From Bacteroidales bacterium (GTDB taxonomy: Bacteria > Bacteroidota > Bacteroidia > Bacteroidales > FEN-979), in NCBI GenBank assembly GCA_030681475.1, contig JAUXWT010000053.1, forward strand, positions 1 through 62,977: a DNA stretch of 62,977 nt, given 5' to 3'. Under the pieces are notes generated by a model. That model was not told the DNA's origin, searched no databases, and saw only the letters and a program-made list of their open reading frames with translations. Positions within the stretch are counted from its first letter, which is position 1. The number at the start of each line of letters is the position of its first letter. The translations under genes and the position numbers were made by a program. This document shows positions 1 to 8,383 of the stretch, one piece after another.

Positions 1-1
1 T

Positions 2-20
2 TACCCTACAGCGCAGGGTA
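2..20. repeat. Short perfect hairpin at window edge
   Basis: Perfect 6-bp inverted repeat (TACCCT / AGGGTA) with a 7-nt loop. It may be the end of a terminator or RNA belonging to a gene outside the window, but no clear T-run follows directly, so the role is open. The rest of the 134 bp before kdsA is AT-rich, with a second small stem (CCCCT/AGGGG) near 98-114. No convincing promoter was found there. Confidence 0.3.
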
Positions 21-134
21 CAGCGAATTTGGAGCAGTAATTTTTCCATTGCACTATTTTTATTGATCAGCATTAATTTTTTCGATTTATTATAAACCCC
101 CTTTTCGGAGGGGACTCAAATAATAAATGCAAAT

Positions 135-950
135 ATGAATGATACACTTTATAGCAACCTGAACAACAACAGGCATGGTAATTTTTTCCTGATTGCCGGC
201 CCGTGTGTGATCGAGGATGAGGAGATGCCGATGGCGATTGCTCGTCACATCAAGAAGATCACTGACCGGCTTGAGATTCCATTTATTTTCAAAGCTTCAT
301 ACCAGAAGGCGAACCGGTCGCGTTCAGATTCATTCACCGGGATTGGACATGAAAAAGCGCTGAAACTGATCAGCCAGTTGGGCAAAGAACTGAGCATTCC
401 GGTTCTCACCGACATACACACGGAGCAGCAGGCACCCATGGCAGCAGAATTTGCCGACCTGTTACAGATACCTGCCTTTTTATGCCGCCAGACGGAACTG
501 CTGATTGCTGCAGGAAATACTGGAAAGATCGTCAATATAAAAAAGGGGCAGTTCGCCTCCGCCGAATCGATGAAATTCGCGGTTCAGAAGGTAAAGCAGA
601 CGGGCAATTCTCAGATCATCCTGACCGAACGGGGAACTACTTTTGGCTACAATGACCTGATCGTTGATTTCAGGAACATCCCTGAAATGCAGGCACATGG
701 GGTACCGGTCGTGGTTGATGTAACACATTCGCTTCAGCAACCCAACCAGAGTTCAGGTATTACCGGCGGGCGCCCTGACCTGATCGAGGCCATTGCCAAA
801 GCAGCCATTGCAGTTGGAAGTGACGGAATTTTTATCGAAACACACCCTGATCCGGGCAATGCAAAATCAGATGGCGCCAATATGCTTCACTTGAGCCTCC
901 TTGAAGATCTGCTTGAAAAACTTGTTAAAATCAGGAAAGCCCTTTATTGA
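135..950 (+). CDS. kdsA: 3-deoxy-8-phosphooctulonate (Kdo-8-P) synthase
   Basis: Condenses phosphoenolpyruvate with arabinose-5-phosphate to make Kdo-8-phosphate for the inner core of lipopolysaccharide; cytosolic. At 271 residues it has the usual family length. Visible motifs are the N-terminal AGPCVIEDE (Cys24), KGQFASAESMKF near 136, TERGTTFGYNDL near 163 and DVTHSLQQP near 194. A Cys in the first motif, where the E. coli enzyme has Asn, is the mark of the metal-dependent class, so that class is inferred. The ATG at 135 lies just upstream of the conserved core. The gene stands alone on the plus strand and its 3' end overlaps the convergent DUF4831 gene by 7 bp. Function is secure; metal class is inferred from one residue. 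Confidence 0.95.
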   Translation: MNDTLYSNLNNNRHGNFFLIAGPCVIEDEEMPMAIARHIKKITDRLEIPFIFKASYQKANRSRSDSFTGIGHEKALKLISQLGKELSIPVLTDIHTEQQAPMAAEFADLLQIPAFLCRQTELLIAAGNTGKIVNIKKGQFASAESMKFAVQKVKQTGNSQIILTERGTTFGYNDLIVDFRNIPEMQAHGVPVVVDVTHSLQQPNQSSGITGGRPDLIEAIAKAAIAVGSDGIFIETHPDPGNAKSDGANMLHLSLLEDLLEKLVKIRKALY

Positions 951-2125
951 ATTTCCAACCCTTTTATCCCACCTGTTTCCTCGTGAAAAATAACCTTCCA
1001 TTTATTGGCAGGCAGGTTCGTAACCACCCCTAATTGGGAAATCAGGCATTGGGTCTCTTTCTGTATATTGGCATCCACCTTTAACGAAACACGGGCCAAC
1101 TCGGGGATCCGGTATGAAAAGCCCTGCACTTTTGAATCTTTAACCGCTTTTCTAAGGTAGTTTTCAACCGTATTGGTATTGCCAACCCGTTGAACCTTAA
1201 TGGTAACCACTTTTCCTCCCTGATCATCAAGGCCGATTACGCCTTTGGATTTCTGAAACTTGAAAATCGGGATCTCTGTATTGATCTGGTTGGGGACAGG
1301 AATGTATTTATAACTGAATACCAGACTCTTGCTAACACTGATCCCGGTAAAAAGCTTCAGATACTCCTTCTCCATCCGGTTCAAACGGTCGTCCATGTAT
1401 TCCAGGGTCTCCTTGTTATAATTGACCTCCTGGATCCCGCTTAAAAGGTTGAACCGGTTCTCCTTTATTTTCGAGATAAAGTCGGCGGCCTCTTTTGCTT
1501 TCTGCTCCACTGATTTCTCTACCATTGTACGTTTGTAGTACTGGCGCTCAACAGTCATGGTATCGATGTTGATTTTCCTGATGATCGTGTCAACCTTTTC
1601 GAACACACTCATATCGGCCGAATACTTAAACAATTCGCCGAATGCATCCTTATCAGTATCTTCAGGTGATTCAAAAGCTTCAGCTACATGGCTGAAATTT
1701 TTATTGGTTTCCATACTTTCCAGCAGGGTGCCAAGTATAATCCCGGAGTTACTTAACGACAGCATACCGCTCTTCTCCCCTTTTGAAACTTTATCACCCA
1801 GTTCAACGAAATAGTACTGGTCGGGGTCGGGTTCCGGGTATGTGGTTATGGTGATATCGCTGATTTTATAATCAATGGAGTTTGTCAGGATCACGTTTTT
1901 CAATCCGAGGAAGCGGAGTGCAAAATCTGCATAGGGTCCTTTATAATTCTCAATCTGGTCAATTTTCACATTGATGTTCACAACCGTCCGGGGAAGTGAA
2001 TAAAATATACCGTCTTTGGTTTGCGGCGCTGAATTGTTATCAACGCGCAAAACGTTGATCTGCCCAAACACAGAAACTACCAAAGCCAATTGAAACAATA
2101 TTGCTGTCGTAATGTTCTTTTTCAT
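944..2125 (-). CDS. DUF4831 family exported protein
   Basis: Recognised as DUF4831, a Bacteroidota-restricted family of unknown function. The chosen ATG (2125) gives 393 residues beginning MKKNITTAIL, followed by a hydrophobic segment ending SVFGQ, a signal peptide, so the protein is periplasmic or outer-membrane associated. The longer reading from 2188 would run into the glutamine synthetase gene and puts non-signal residues first, so it was rejected. The family-like stretch YADFALRFLGLKN lies about 60 residues in. The central region (roughly 190-270) is rich in charged residues and may be helical. It begins about 10 bp after the glnN stop and is probably the last gene of a symporter-glnN-DUF4831 operon. 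No function can be assigned. Confidence 0.8.
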   Translation of the reverse strand: MKKNITTAILFQLALVVSVFGQINVLRVDNNSAPQTKDGIFYSLPRTVVNINVKIDQIENYKGPYADFALRFLGLKNVILTNSIDYKISDITITTYPEPDPDQYYFVELGDKVSKGEKSGMLSLSNSGIILGTLLESMETNKNFSHVAEAFESPEDTDKDAFGELFKYSADMSVFEKVDTIIRKINIDTMTVERQYYKRTMVEKSVEQKAKEAADFISKIKENRFNLLSGIQEVNYNKETLEYMDDRLNRMEKEYLKLFTGISVSKSLVFSYKYIPVPNQINTEIPIFKFQKSKGVIGLDDQGGKVVTIKVQRVGNTNTVENYLRKAVKDSKVQGFSYRIPELARVSLKVDANIQKETQCLISQLGVVTNLPANKWKVIFHEETGGIKGLEIQ

Positions 2126-2135
2126 AATCATGGTT

Positions 2136-4325
2136 TTAACGTGTAAATAAAAGTTCACGGTATTTCGGTAATGGCCAAAGCTCGTCATCCACTAACAATT
2201 CCAGCTTATCAACGTGTGTCCGGATTTTTTCAAAAAATGGAAGTATTCCGTTGCAGTACGCAAAAGCCTTCTCTTCAGGCTCCTGGATGCGGTTTGCTTT
2301 TTTTCTTGCCCCGATCATCTCATTCACATAGGTTTTGATCTTATCGACATGTTCAGATATATCTGTAATCGTCTCCATCTGGTTTTTTGAAAGTTTCCCA
2401 TAGGTTTGTAAGTCAAGTACCTGTTTCAGCCCTTTCACATTTTCGATGAGTGTATTCTGATACCTGATGGCCACGGGTATGATGTGATTTCCGGCAAGAT
2501 CGCCAAGTACGCGTGATTCGATCTGGATTTTTTTTGTATAGTTTTCGAGCCTGATTTCATGGCGTGCCTTCAGCTCCCGTGCAGAAAGAATATTGTTACG
2601 TTCAAACAAATCTGTGGTTCTTTTATTCGTAAGCGCCTGTAAGGCTTCGGGAGTGGTTGTAAGATTTGAAAGTCCTCGTTTGGCAGCCTCCTTCTTCCAA
2701 TCATCAGCGTAGTTATTGCCTTCATATCTGATATTCCTGGACTCTTTGATATATTTTTTGATTACCTGGAAAAGTGCATCATCCTTCCCCACTTTTTTAG
2801 CGATCAAAGCCTTGACCTCCAAATTGAACTTATGAAGTTGATCAGCCACAATGAGGTTCAGCACAATCATTGGAGGGGCGCATGTTTGAGCTGAACCCAC
2901 TGCACGGAACTCGAATTTATTCCCGGTGAAGGCAAATGGGGATGTACGGTTGCGGTCGGTATTATCCAACAGGATTTCAGGGATCTTTGGAAGATTTTTC
3001 AATAAATCAATTACCGTTTCTGATTTTGCTACAATATGTGATTCGGATTTTTCAATCGCATCAAGCATTTTTGTCAGTTGATTGCCGATAAAAACAGAAA
3101 TGATTGCAGGCGGCGCTTCATGACCGCCCAGCCGGTGATCGTTGCCTGCCGATGCAATAATTGCCCTGACCAGATCAGCGTGTTCATGAACAGCTTTGAG
3201 TATATTAACGAGAAAGGTCAAGAACCGCAGGTTTTCTTTCGGAGTTTTTCCCGGAGAGAGTAAATTTTCGCCGGTATTTGTGGCCAGCGACCAGTTGTTA
3301 TGTTTTCCTGAACCATTCACCCCGCTGAAGGGTTTTTCATGAAGCAGCACTGTAAAATCATGATGCCGCGCTATCTTGTCAAGGAGGTGCATCATCAACT
3401 GGTTATGGTCTATCGAGAGATTCACCTCTTCAAAAACCGGCGCACATTCATATTGATTGGGGGCAACCTCGTTGTGACGTGTTTTTACAGGAATCCCCAA
3501 ACGGTGGGCCTCATATTCAAATTCCTGCATAAAGGCAAGTACCCGCTGGGGGATCGTACCAAAATAATGATCTTCAAGTTGCTGGTCTTTTGCCGATGAG
3601 TGGCCAAACAGGGTTCTGCCGGTCAATACGAGATCAGGACGGGCAAGGTACAGTGCATGATCAACCAGGAAGTACTCCTGTTCCCACCCCAATGTTGCAT
3701 AAACCTTGGTGATATCCTTATCAAAATAACGGCAAACCTCCACGGCAGCTTTATCTATTGACCAGATGGCCTTCAGCAACGGCGTTTTGAAGTCAAGAGA
3801 TTCACTGGTATAGGAAACGAAAACCGTTGGTATACATAAGGTGCGATCCATAATGAACGCGGGCGAGGTCGGATCCCACGCAGTATAACCGCGGGCTTCG
3901 AAAGTGCTCCGGATGCCTCCGCTCGGGAAACTCGATGCATCTGGTTCCTGCTGGGTAAGTTCGTTTCCACGGAATATTTCAATTCCCCGGCCGCCTTCCA
4001 CAGGGTCAACGAATGCATCATGTTTTTCAGCAGTTGCCCCGGTCAGCGGTAAAAACCAATGGGTGTAATGTGTTGCTCCCTTGCTGATTGCCCAGGCCTT
4101 GATACCGGCGGCCACCTGGTCGGCAATCTTACGGTCGATCTTCTGCCCTTTCTCAATTGCGTTCATCACCTGATCAAAAGCCCCTTCGGTCAGGTATTCC
4201 CGCATTGCTTCCTTGTTGAAGGTAAGTTCGCCAAAATATTCGGAAGCCTTAAGTTCCGGGAATTCCACATCGCGCAGTTTGCGTGTCATGGCTATCCCAA
4301 AGGCTTTAAAACGTAAATTATCCAT
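2136..4325 (-). CDS. glnN: Glutamine synthetase type III
   Basis: Makes glutamine from glutamate, ammonia and ATP; cytosolic. At 729 residues it matches the long GSIII class typical of Bacteroides and unlike the roughly 450-residue GSI. Conserved pieces seen include HYTHWFLPLTG near 82, the ATP/glutamate site motif NGSGKHNNWS near 335, and AGNDHRLGGHEAPPA near 395. The ATG at 4325 follows the symporter stop by 11 bp on the same strand, so the two are probably co-transcribed, with the DUF4831 gene next. The pairing with a sodium:solute symporter suggests linked uptake and nitrogen assimilation, but the substrate is unknown. No PII or NtrC-like site was recognised. Confidence 0.95.
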   Translation of the reverse strand: MDNLRFKAFGIAMTRKLRDVEFPELKASEYFGELTFNKEAMREYLTEGAFDQVMNAIEKGQKIDRKIADQVAAGIKAWAISKGATHYTHWFLPLTGATAEKHDAFVDPVEGGRGIEIFRGNELTQQEPDASSFPSGGIRSTFEARGYTAWDPTSPAFIMDRTLCIPTVFVSYTSESLDFKTPLLKAIWSIDKAAVEVCRYFDKDITKVYATLGWEQEYFLVDHALYLARPDLVLTGRTLFGHSSAKDQQLEDHYFGTIPQRVLAFMQEFEYEAHRLGIPVKTRHNEVAPNQYECAPVFEEVNLSIDHNQLMMHLLDKIARHHDFTVLLHEKPFSGVNGSGKHNNWSLATNTGENLLSPGKTPKENLRFLTFLVNILKAVHEHADLVRAIIASAGNDHRLGGHEAPPAIISVFIGNQLTKMLDAIEKSESHIVAKSETVIDLLKNLPKIPEILLDNTDRNRTSPFAFTGNKFEFRAVGSAQTCAPPMIVLNLIVADQLHKFNLEVKALIAKKVGKDDALFQVIKKYIKESRNIRYEGNNYADDWKKEAAKRGLSNLTTTPEALQALTNKRTTDLFERNNILSARELKARHEIRLENYTKKIQIESRVLGDLAGNHIIPVAIRYQNTLIENVKGLKQVLDLQTYGKLSKNQMETITDISEHVDKIKTYVNEMIGARKKANRIQEPEEKAFAYCNGILPFFEKIRTHVDKLELLVDDELWPLPKYRELLFTR

Positions 4326-4336
4326 CAGAAATCAAA

Positions 4337-5803
4337 TTAAGCGTCAATTTTCAGGACTACCTTTTTCCTGAATAAAAACAATCCGGCAAATGTAATAAAT
4401 CCATTTAAGATTAACAGCTCAAAGCCAAACCGGTATCCATTGAAAATTTCCATGGAAAACTCACTCAGGATAAAACATATTACCGGGGATAATATTGCAA
4501 TCAATGGAACAAAGCGGTCACGTACATGGTACTTTGTAAATAACCCAAAGGCATAAAGACCCAGTAACGGGCCATAAGTATAGCCAGCCACGGTAAAAAG
4601 CCGGTCAATGACAGCCCTGTCATTGATTGCCCTGAACATAACTATCACCAGAAGCAGGATAACTGCAAAGACAACATGGACCATATACCTGATCCTCTGC
4701 TTCTCATTTTCAGAAAGCGCCGTCCGTTTGTTAATTCCGAGAAAATCGATGCTGAATGAGGTGGTCAGTGAGGTAAGGGCGCCATCGGCGCTGGGATAGG
4801 CTGCCGAGATGATCCCGATCAGGAAAACCAATCCGGCCACCGGTCCAAGATGGTTGATGGCAATGACCGGAAAAAGATCATCGGTCCTGACCGGGATCTG
4901 AATGTTGTTGGTTGTCGCGAACAAATAAAGTCCAGCTCCCAGGAACAGAAACAGTAAGTTGACGAACACCATGATCCCTGTAAAGGTGAACATGTTTTTC
5001 TGAGCATCCCTGAGCGTACGACAACTCAGATTTTTTTGCATCATCTCCTGATCAAGCCCCGTCATGACGATCGCAATAAATGCCCCGCTGAAAAGCTCTT
5101 TGAGAAAAAACCGCTTATCACTCCAGTCTGTGAATACCATTTTTGAATAGGCGCTTGAATACACTTTATTGACCATTTCGCTAAGATTCAATCCCATGTG
5201 ATCGGTGATCAGATAGATTGATATCACCAGCGAAAATAACATGAATGTAGTTTGAACAGTGTCTGTCCATATGATCGTTTTTATCCCTCCCTTGAAAGTA
5301 TAGAGCAGGATCAATACGATAAAAATACTCACGGTAACAAAAAATGGAATATTCCAGGCATCGAAAATAAAAATCTGTAACACATTCACGACCAGGAACA
5401 TTCTGAAGGATGCGCCGATGGTACGTGACAGGATAAAGTAGAATGCTCCTGTTTTGTAAGACCAGAATCCAAACCGGGTTTCAAGGTAGGAATAGATTGA
5501 GGTGAGGTTCAGCCTGTAATAGAGCGGCAGCAATACGTTCCCGATCACCACATAGCCGAATACATAACCGATCACGACCATCATGTAGGAGAAATTTGCC
5601 GTTCCCACCCAACCCGGTACCGACATGAATGTTACACCCGACATCGAAGCGCCGATCATGCCATAAGCCACCACGAACCATGGGGATGCCTTATTTCCAA
5701 TGAAAAAACTACGGTTGGTCGATTTACGGGAGGTATACCAGGTGATGACAAAAAGAAGTGCGGTATAAGCGAGGAAACTGATGAGGATGGTGGTTGGGGT
5801 CAA
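4337..5803 (-). CDS. Sodium:solute symporter (SSS family)
   Basis: Integral membrane transporter of the SSS family, which moves a small solute (amino acid, sugar, organic acid or similar) with Na+. The 488 residues carry about 13 hydrophobic segments from residue 5 onward. Family-like sequence includes GASMSGVTFMSVPGW near 51-65 and GIISAAYPSADGALTSL near 330, which carries the small and hydroxyl residues of the sodium-site region. The start is TTG at 5803; an in-frame stop lies five codons upstream and the next ATG would delete the first membrane helix. It is first in a likely operon with glnN. The substrate cannot be read from sequence. An 8-bp repeat array lies just upstream of the start. 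Confidence 0.85.
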   Translation of the reverse strand: MTPTTILISFLAYTALLFVITWYTSRKSTNRSFFIGNKASPWFVVAYGMIGASMSGVTFMSVPGWVGTANFSYMMVVIGYVFGYVVIGNVLLPLYYRLNLTSIYSYLETRFGFWSYKTGAFYFILSRTIGASFRMFLVVNVLQIFIFDAWNIPFFVTVSIFIVLILLYTFKGGIKTIIWTDTVQTTFMLFSLVISIYLITDHMGLNLSEMVNKVYSSAYSKMVFTDWSDKRFFLKELFSGAFIAIVMTGLDQEMMQKNLSCRTLRDAQKNMFTFTGIMVFVNLLFLFLGAGLYLFATTNNIQIPVRTDDLFPVIAINHLGPVAGLVFLIGIISAAYPSADGALTSLTTSFSIDFLGINKRTALSENEKQRIRYMVHVVFAVILLLVIVMFRAINDRAVIDRLFTVAGYTYGPLLGLYAFGLFTKYHVRDRFVPLIAILSPVICFILSEFSMEIFNGYRFGFELLILNGFITFAGLFLFRKKVVLKIDA

Positions 5804-5820
5804 GGGTGGGGGCTAGTTAG

Positions 5821-5896
5821 ATGGTGAAATGGTGAAATGGTGAAATAGTGAAAAGGTGAAATGGTGAAATGCGAGATGTGAAATGCGAGATGTGAA
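5821..5896. repeat. 8-bp tandem repeat array 1 (ATRGYGAA)
   Basis: Six 8-bp units of the type ATGGTGAA (5821-5868), followed by four 7-bp variants alternating ATGCGAG and ATGTGAA. The array fills the gap between the gmhB stop and the symporter start. The same unit recurs at 7742-7813, 8343-8382 (opposite orientation) and 58840-58895. Confidence 0.9.
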
Positions 5897-5918
5897 ATGG
5901 GGAATGGGATCATGAGGG

Positions 5919-6473
5919 TTATATTGCATTGGCAAAACTGATAAGGTCGGGGAAGAGGTAATCGATCTGGCGGGGGTGTTTTTTTGCGATCGCCGGATCC
6001 GCAGAGATCAAAATGGTTTTCATTCCTGCACGTCGTCCGAAGATCATATCGGATAGTGAATCACCAGCCATAAATGAGCGGTTAAGAAGAATGTCGGAAA
6101 ATTGCCTGCGAGCCTTCAAAGCCATGCCAATATTGGGTTTTCTCATAAATGACTTCTCCGATCGAAGGTGCGGTGAACAAAACACAGCATCAACTCTTCC
6201 GCCGGCGATGCCGATCTCTTCCATCATCCGTTGATGAACGGCCTCAACATCTTTTTCACTCATCAATCCTTTACCTATTCCCTGTTGGTTGGTCACGACG
6301 ATAACCCTGCCAAAAAGCTGGTGGAACCGCCTGAGTGAATCAAGAACACCGGGTAAAAACTCAAACTGATCCCAGGTTTTAACATAATCATCCACGATAC
6401 GACAGTTGATCACTCCGTCGCGGTCAAGGAACAAAGTCCAGGTTCGGTCAATCTTTAAATGCTGCAAATTCAT
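5919..6473 (-). CDS. gmhB: D-glycero-D-manno-heptose-1,7-bisphosphate 7-phosphatase, GmhB-like
   Basis: HAD-superfamily (IIIA) phosphatase that removes the 7-phosphate of heptose bisphosphate on the way to nucleotide-heptose. At 184 residues it is family length. Motif I, FLDRDGVIN, lies near 15-23 with the nucleophile and acid Asp; motif II is VVTNQQGIGKG near 60-70; motif III is RKP near 111; motif IV is GDSLSD. The zinc loop is degenerate: CSPH is present but the second Cys pair found before RKP in E. coli GmhB is replaced (SFMRKP), so zinc binding is doubtful. The ATG overlaps the end of hddC by 26 bp, indicating translational coupling in the hddA-gmhA-hddC-gmhB operon. Context supports the GDP-heptose (alpha) route. 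Confidence 0.88.
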   Translation of the reverse strand: MNLQHLKIDRTWTLFLDRDGVINCRIVDDYVKTWDQFEFLPGVLDSLRRFHQLFGRVIVVTNQQGIGKGLMSEKDVEAVHQRMMEEIGIAGGRVDAVFCSPHLRSEKSFMRKPNIGMALKARRQFSDILLNRSFMAGDSLSDMIFGRRAGMKTILISADPAIAKKHPRQIDYLFPDLISFANAI

Positions 6474-7149
6474 GTTGCGCTTTCAAATAATCTTCCGGGA
6501 TGCCGATATCCATAAAAAAGCCATCAGCAGGGAAGCCATAAAATTTCAATTCGGGGTAGTATTGTTCAAAGCAGTCTCTTTCGATGGAGAACCGTCCCCT
6601 GAATTCCGGTTCCATCAGAAAATACTTTTCAATGACATAAACGCCGCCGTTTATGTATCCAGATCCGGAAACCCTGGCTTTTTCTTTAAATCCTGTGATG
6701 CGCCTGGTCCGATCAAGCGAAACGCTGCCATACCGGCCGGTGTCTTTTAATTTTCTAAGCGCAATGGTGGCATCCGGTTTTTTCTTGATGTGATACGCCA
6801 TCAAGGCTTTATAATCCAGTTTGAAGAGGCTGTCACCATTCATGACCAGGGCGCGCTGACCCTCGACCTTCCATAGAGCAAGCCGGATACCGCCTCCGGT
6901 ACCAAGTGGCTCATTTTCAATAGAATATTGAACAGGTAGCGACTTGTACTGATTTCCGAAATGACCGGATATCAGATCGTGTTTGTACCCCACAGAGAGT
7001 ATGACTCTTGTAACTCCTTGGAAAATAAGATAATCGAACAAGTATTCGAGAAATGGCCGGTTGTTGATCTGTGCCAATGATTTTGGTAAATCGCTGACAA
7101 CCTTTTGCAAACGGGTGCCCAACCCTCCGGCAAGAACTATGGCCTCCAC
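6448..7149 (-). CDS. hddC: D-glycero-D-manno-heptose 1-phosphate nucleotidyltransferase (HddC-like)
   Basis: Nucleotidyltransferase of the GT-A/Rossmann sugar-1-phosphate type. It is expected to transfer GMP from GTP onto heptose-1-phosphate, giving GDP-D-glycero-alpha-D-manno-heptose. The signature LAGGLGTRL sits at the extreme N terminus, followed by LPKSLAQINNRPFLEYL and the metal-site region MNGDSLF. I chose GTG at 7149, one base after the gmhA stop, because it places the residues EAIVLAGG directly after the initiator as in homologues; a TTG at 7182 would add 11 residues. The 3' end overlaps gmhB. GTP specificity is inferred from the HddA neighbour, since short nucleotidyltransferases of this kind are easily confused. 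Confidence 0.85.
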   Translation of the reverse strand: MEAIVLAGGLGTRLQKVVSDLPKSLAQINNRPFLEYLFDYLIFQGVTRVILSVGYKHDLISGHFGNQYKSLPVQYSIENEPLGTGGGIRLALWKVEGQRALVMNGDSLFKLDYKALMAYHIKKKPDATIALRKLKDTGRYGSVSLDRTRRITGFKEKARVSGSGYINGGVYVIEKYFLMEPEFRGRFSIERDCFEQYYPELKFYGFPADGFFMDIGIPEDYLKAQHEFAAFKD

Positions 7150-7150
7150 G

Positions 7151-7729
7151 TCAGGAATCTTTTGGAAATAAAGTTGTCTCAACCTGCTCGCAGATGATAT
7201 GTCCGACCATGATGTGCGCCTCCTGGATCCGCGGGGTATCCATGGAGGGAATGTTGATCAGGAAATCACAGAGTACAGCCAGGTTACCACCGGTCTCTCC
7301 GGTCAGTCCGACCGTGGTGATGTTCATTTCACGGGCTGTTTCGAATGCCCGGATAATATTTTTCGAATTCCCGGAAGTTGAAAGTCCGATTAAAATATCC
7401 CCTTCCTTGCCTGTACCTTTCAGCAGTCTCGCATAAACCTCGTCAAAAGAATAGTCATTCGCCACAGCGGTCAGAAACGATGTATTTACATGTAGCGCCT
7501 CGGAAGGCAATGGCGGGCGGTCGTAATAGAACCGGCCGGAAAATTCGGCAGCGAGGTGCTGTGCATCGGCGGCGCTGCCCCCATTCCCACAAAAAAGAAC
7601 TTTGTTTCCCCTCGAAAAGGCATTTGTACAGGCTACGGCAACTTTCCGTATTTCACTGATCAGAAATGTATTTGTCAGTATTTTTTGTTTTACTTCAATT
7701 GATTCGTTGATGGATTCGATGATACGCAT
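7151..7729 (-). CDS. gmhA: Sedoheptulose-7-phosphate isomerase (phosphoheptose isomerase)
   Basis: First step of heptose synthesis: converts sedoheptulose-7-phosphate to D-glycero-D-manno-heptose-7-phosphate; cytosolic, normally a tetramer. The 192 residues form a single SIS domain. Motifs seen are FCGNGGSAADAQHLAAEF near 47-64, GLSTSGNSKNI near 114-124, and the C-terminal segment RIQEAHIMVGHIICEQVE carrying the catalytic Glu/His type residues. The ATG at 7729 is preceded by an AT-rich stretch and then repeat array 2. Downstream it is almost end-to-end with hddC. Neighbours hddA, hddC and gmhB complete the GDP-heptose pathway used for S-layer or capsule glycans. Confidence 0.93.
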   Translation of the reverse strand: MRIIESINESIEVKQKILTNTFLISEIRKVAVACTNAFSRGNKVLFCGNGGSAADAQHLAAEFSGRFYYDRPPLPSEALHVNTSFLTAVANDYSFDEVYARLLKGTGKEGDILIGLSTSGNSKNIIRAFETAREMNITTVGLTGETGGNLAVLCDFLINIPSMDTPRIQEAHIMVGHIICEQVETTLFPKDS

Positions 7730-7741
7730 ATAATAAAATAA

Positions 7742-7813
7742 ATGGTGAAATAGCGAAATAGTGAAATGGCGAAATAGTGAAATAGTGAAATAGCGAAATT
7801 GTAAAATTGCAAA
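7742..7813. repeat. 8-bp tandem repeat array 2 (ATRGYGAA)
   Basis: Nine consecutive 8-bp units: seven match ATRGYGAA and the last two (ATTGTAAA, ATTGCAAA) are degenerate. It fills the gap between the nitroreductase stop (7815) and the gmhA start (7729). It is inverted relative to array 3 on the other side of the nitroreductase gene. Confidence 0.92.
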
Positions 7814-7814
7814 G

Positions 7815-8339
7815 TTAGAAAGTTTCGTAATGAATGATCTCGTTCAATGATTTACGTTTGAGGTGGCGCGAATTGTTATCTGTGCTGTCGGCGGGATAGC
7901 CCACAGGCAGGTATGCGATGGGTTCGATATGTTGGGGAAGGGCAAGTACCTGACTGCACAGGATTGCATCAAAATTACAGATCCAGCATGTTCCGAGACC
8001 TTGTTCTGCAGCCGCCAGCGTAATATGATCAATGATGATCGATACATCAATATCTGTATGATCCTTTCCGTCGGCCCGCTTCCATCCGGACTGATGATCT
8101 CCGCAAATAACAAGGATAACCGGGGCTTGTATGAACCAATCCCGGTTATAGGTCATTGCCAATTTCCGGCGCATTTCAACATCCCTGATCACAATGATAT
8201 GCCAGGGTTGATTGTTTGCCGCCGACGGAGCCACCCTCCCGCACTCCAGGATATAATTCAATTTTTCCTCCTCCACCCGAACATCCGAATAATTCCTGAC
8301 GGAGTATCTTCTCATCGCTAATTCCAAAAAGTTGCCCAT
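7815..8339 (-). CDS. Nitroreductase family FMN oxidoreductase
   Basis: Small (174 residues) nitroreductase-fold flavoprotein, expected to use FMN and NAD(P)H; the substrate is unknown. The FMN-phosphate region RRYSVRNYSD lies near 10-19, followed by GRVAPSAANNQPW near 34-46, and the later AAAEQGLGTCWI near 108-120 is the standard third motif. It sits between hddA and gmhA but has no known place in heptose synthesis. It is flanked on both sides by 8-bp tandem arrays in opposite orientation, which makes it look inserted into an existing operon. Family assignment is firm; the physiological role is not visible. Confidence 0.88.
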   Translation of the reverse strand: MGNFLELAMRRYSVRNYSDVRVEEEKLNYILECGRVAPSAANNQPWHIIVIRDVEMRRKLAMTYNRDWFIQAPVILVICGDHQSGWKRADGKDHTDIDVSIIIDHITLAAAEQGLGTCWICNFDAILCSQVLALPQHIEPIAYLPVGYPADSTDNNSRHLKRKSLNEIIHYETF

Positions 8340-8342
8340 AAT

Positions 8343-8382
8343 TTCACTATTTCGCTATTTCACTATTTCGCTACCTCACTAC
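8343..8382. repeat. 8-bp tandem repeat array 3 (inverted, TTCRCYAT)
   Basis: Five 8-bp units, the last two slightly degenerate, reading TTCACTAT/TTCGCTAT on the plus strand. This is the complement of arrays 1, 2 and 4. It occupies the whole gap between the hddA stop and the nitroreductase start. Confidence 0.9.
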
Positions 8383-8383
8383 C

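Noticed and set aside
2126-2188. Longer start of the DUF4831 gene at 2188
   Set aside because: It would overlap the glutamine synthetase gene by 53 bp and place a non-signal sequence before an evident signal peptide.
7863-8321. Plus-strand 152-codon frame opposite the nitroreductase
   Set aside because: The minus frame has all three nitroreductase motifs; the plus frame has no recognisable domain.
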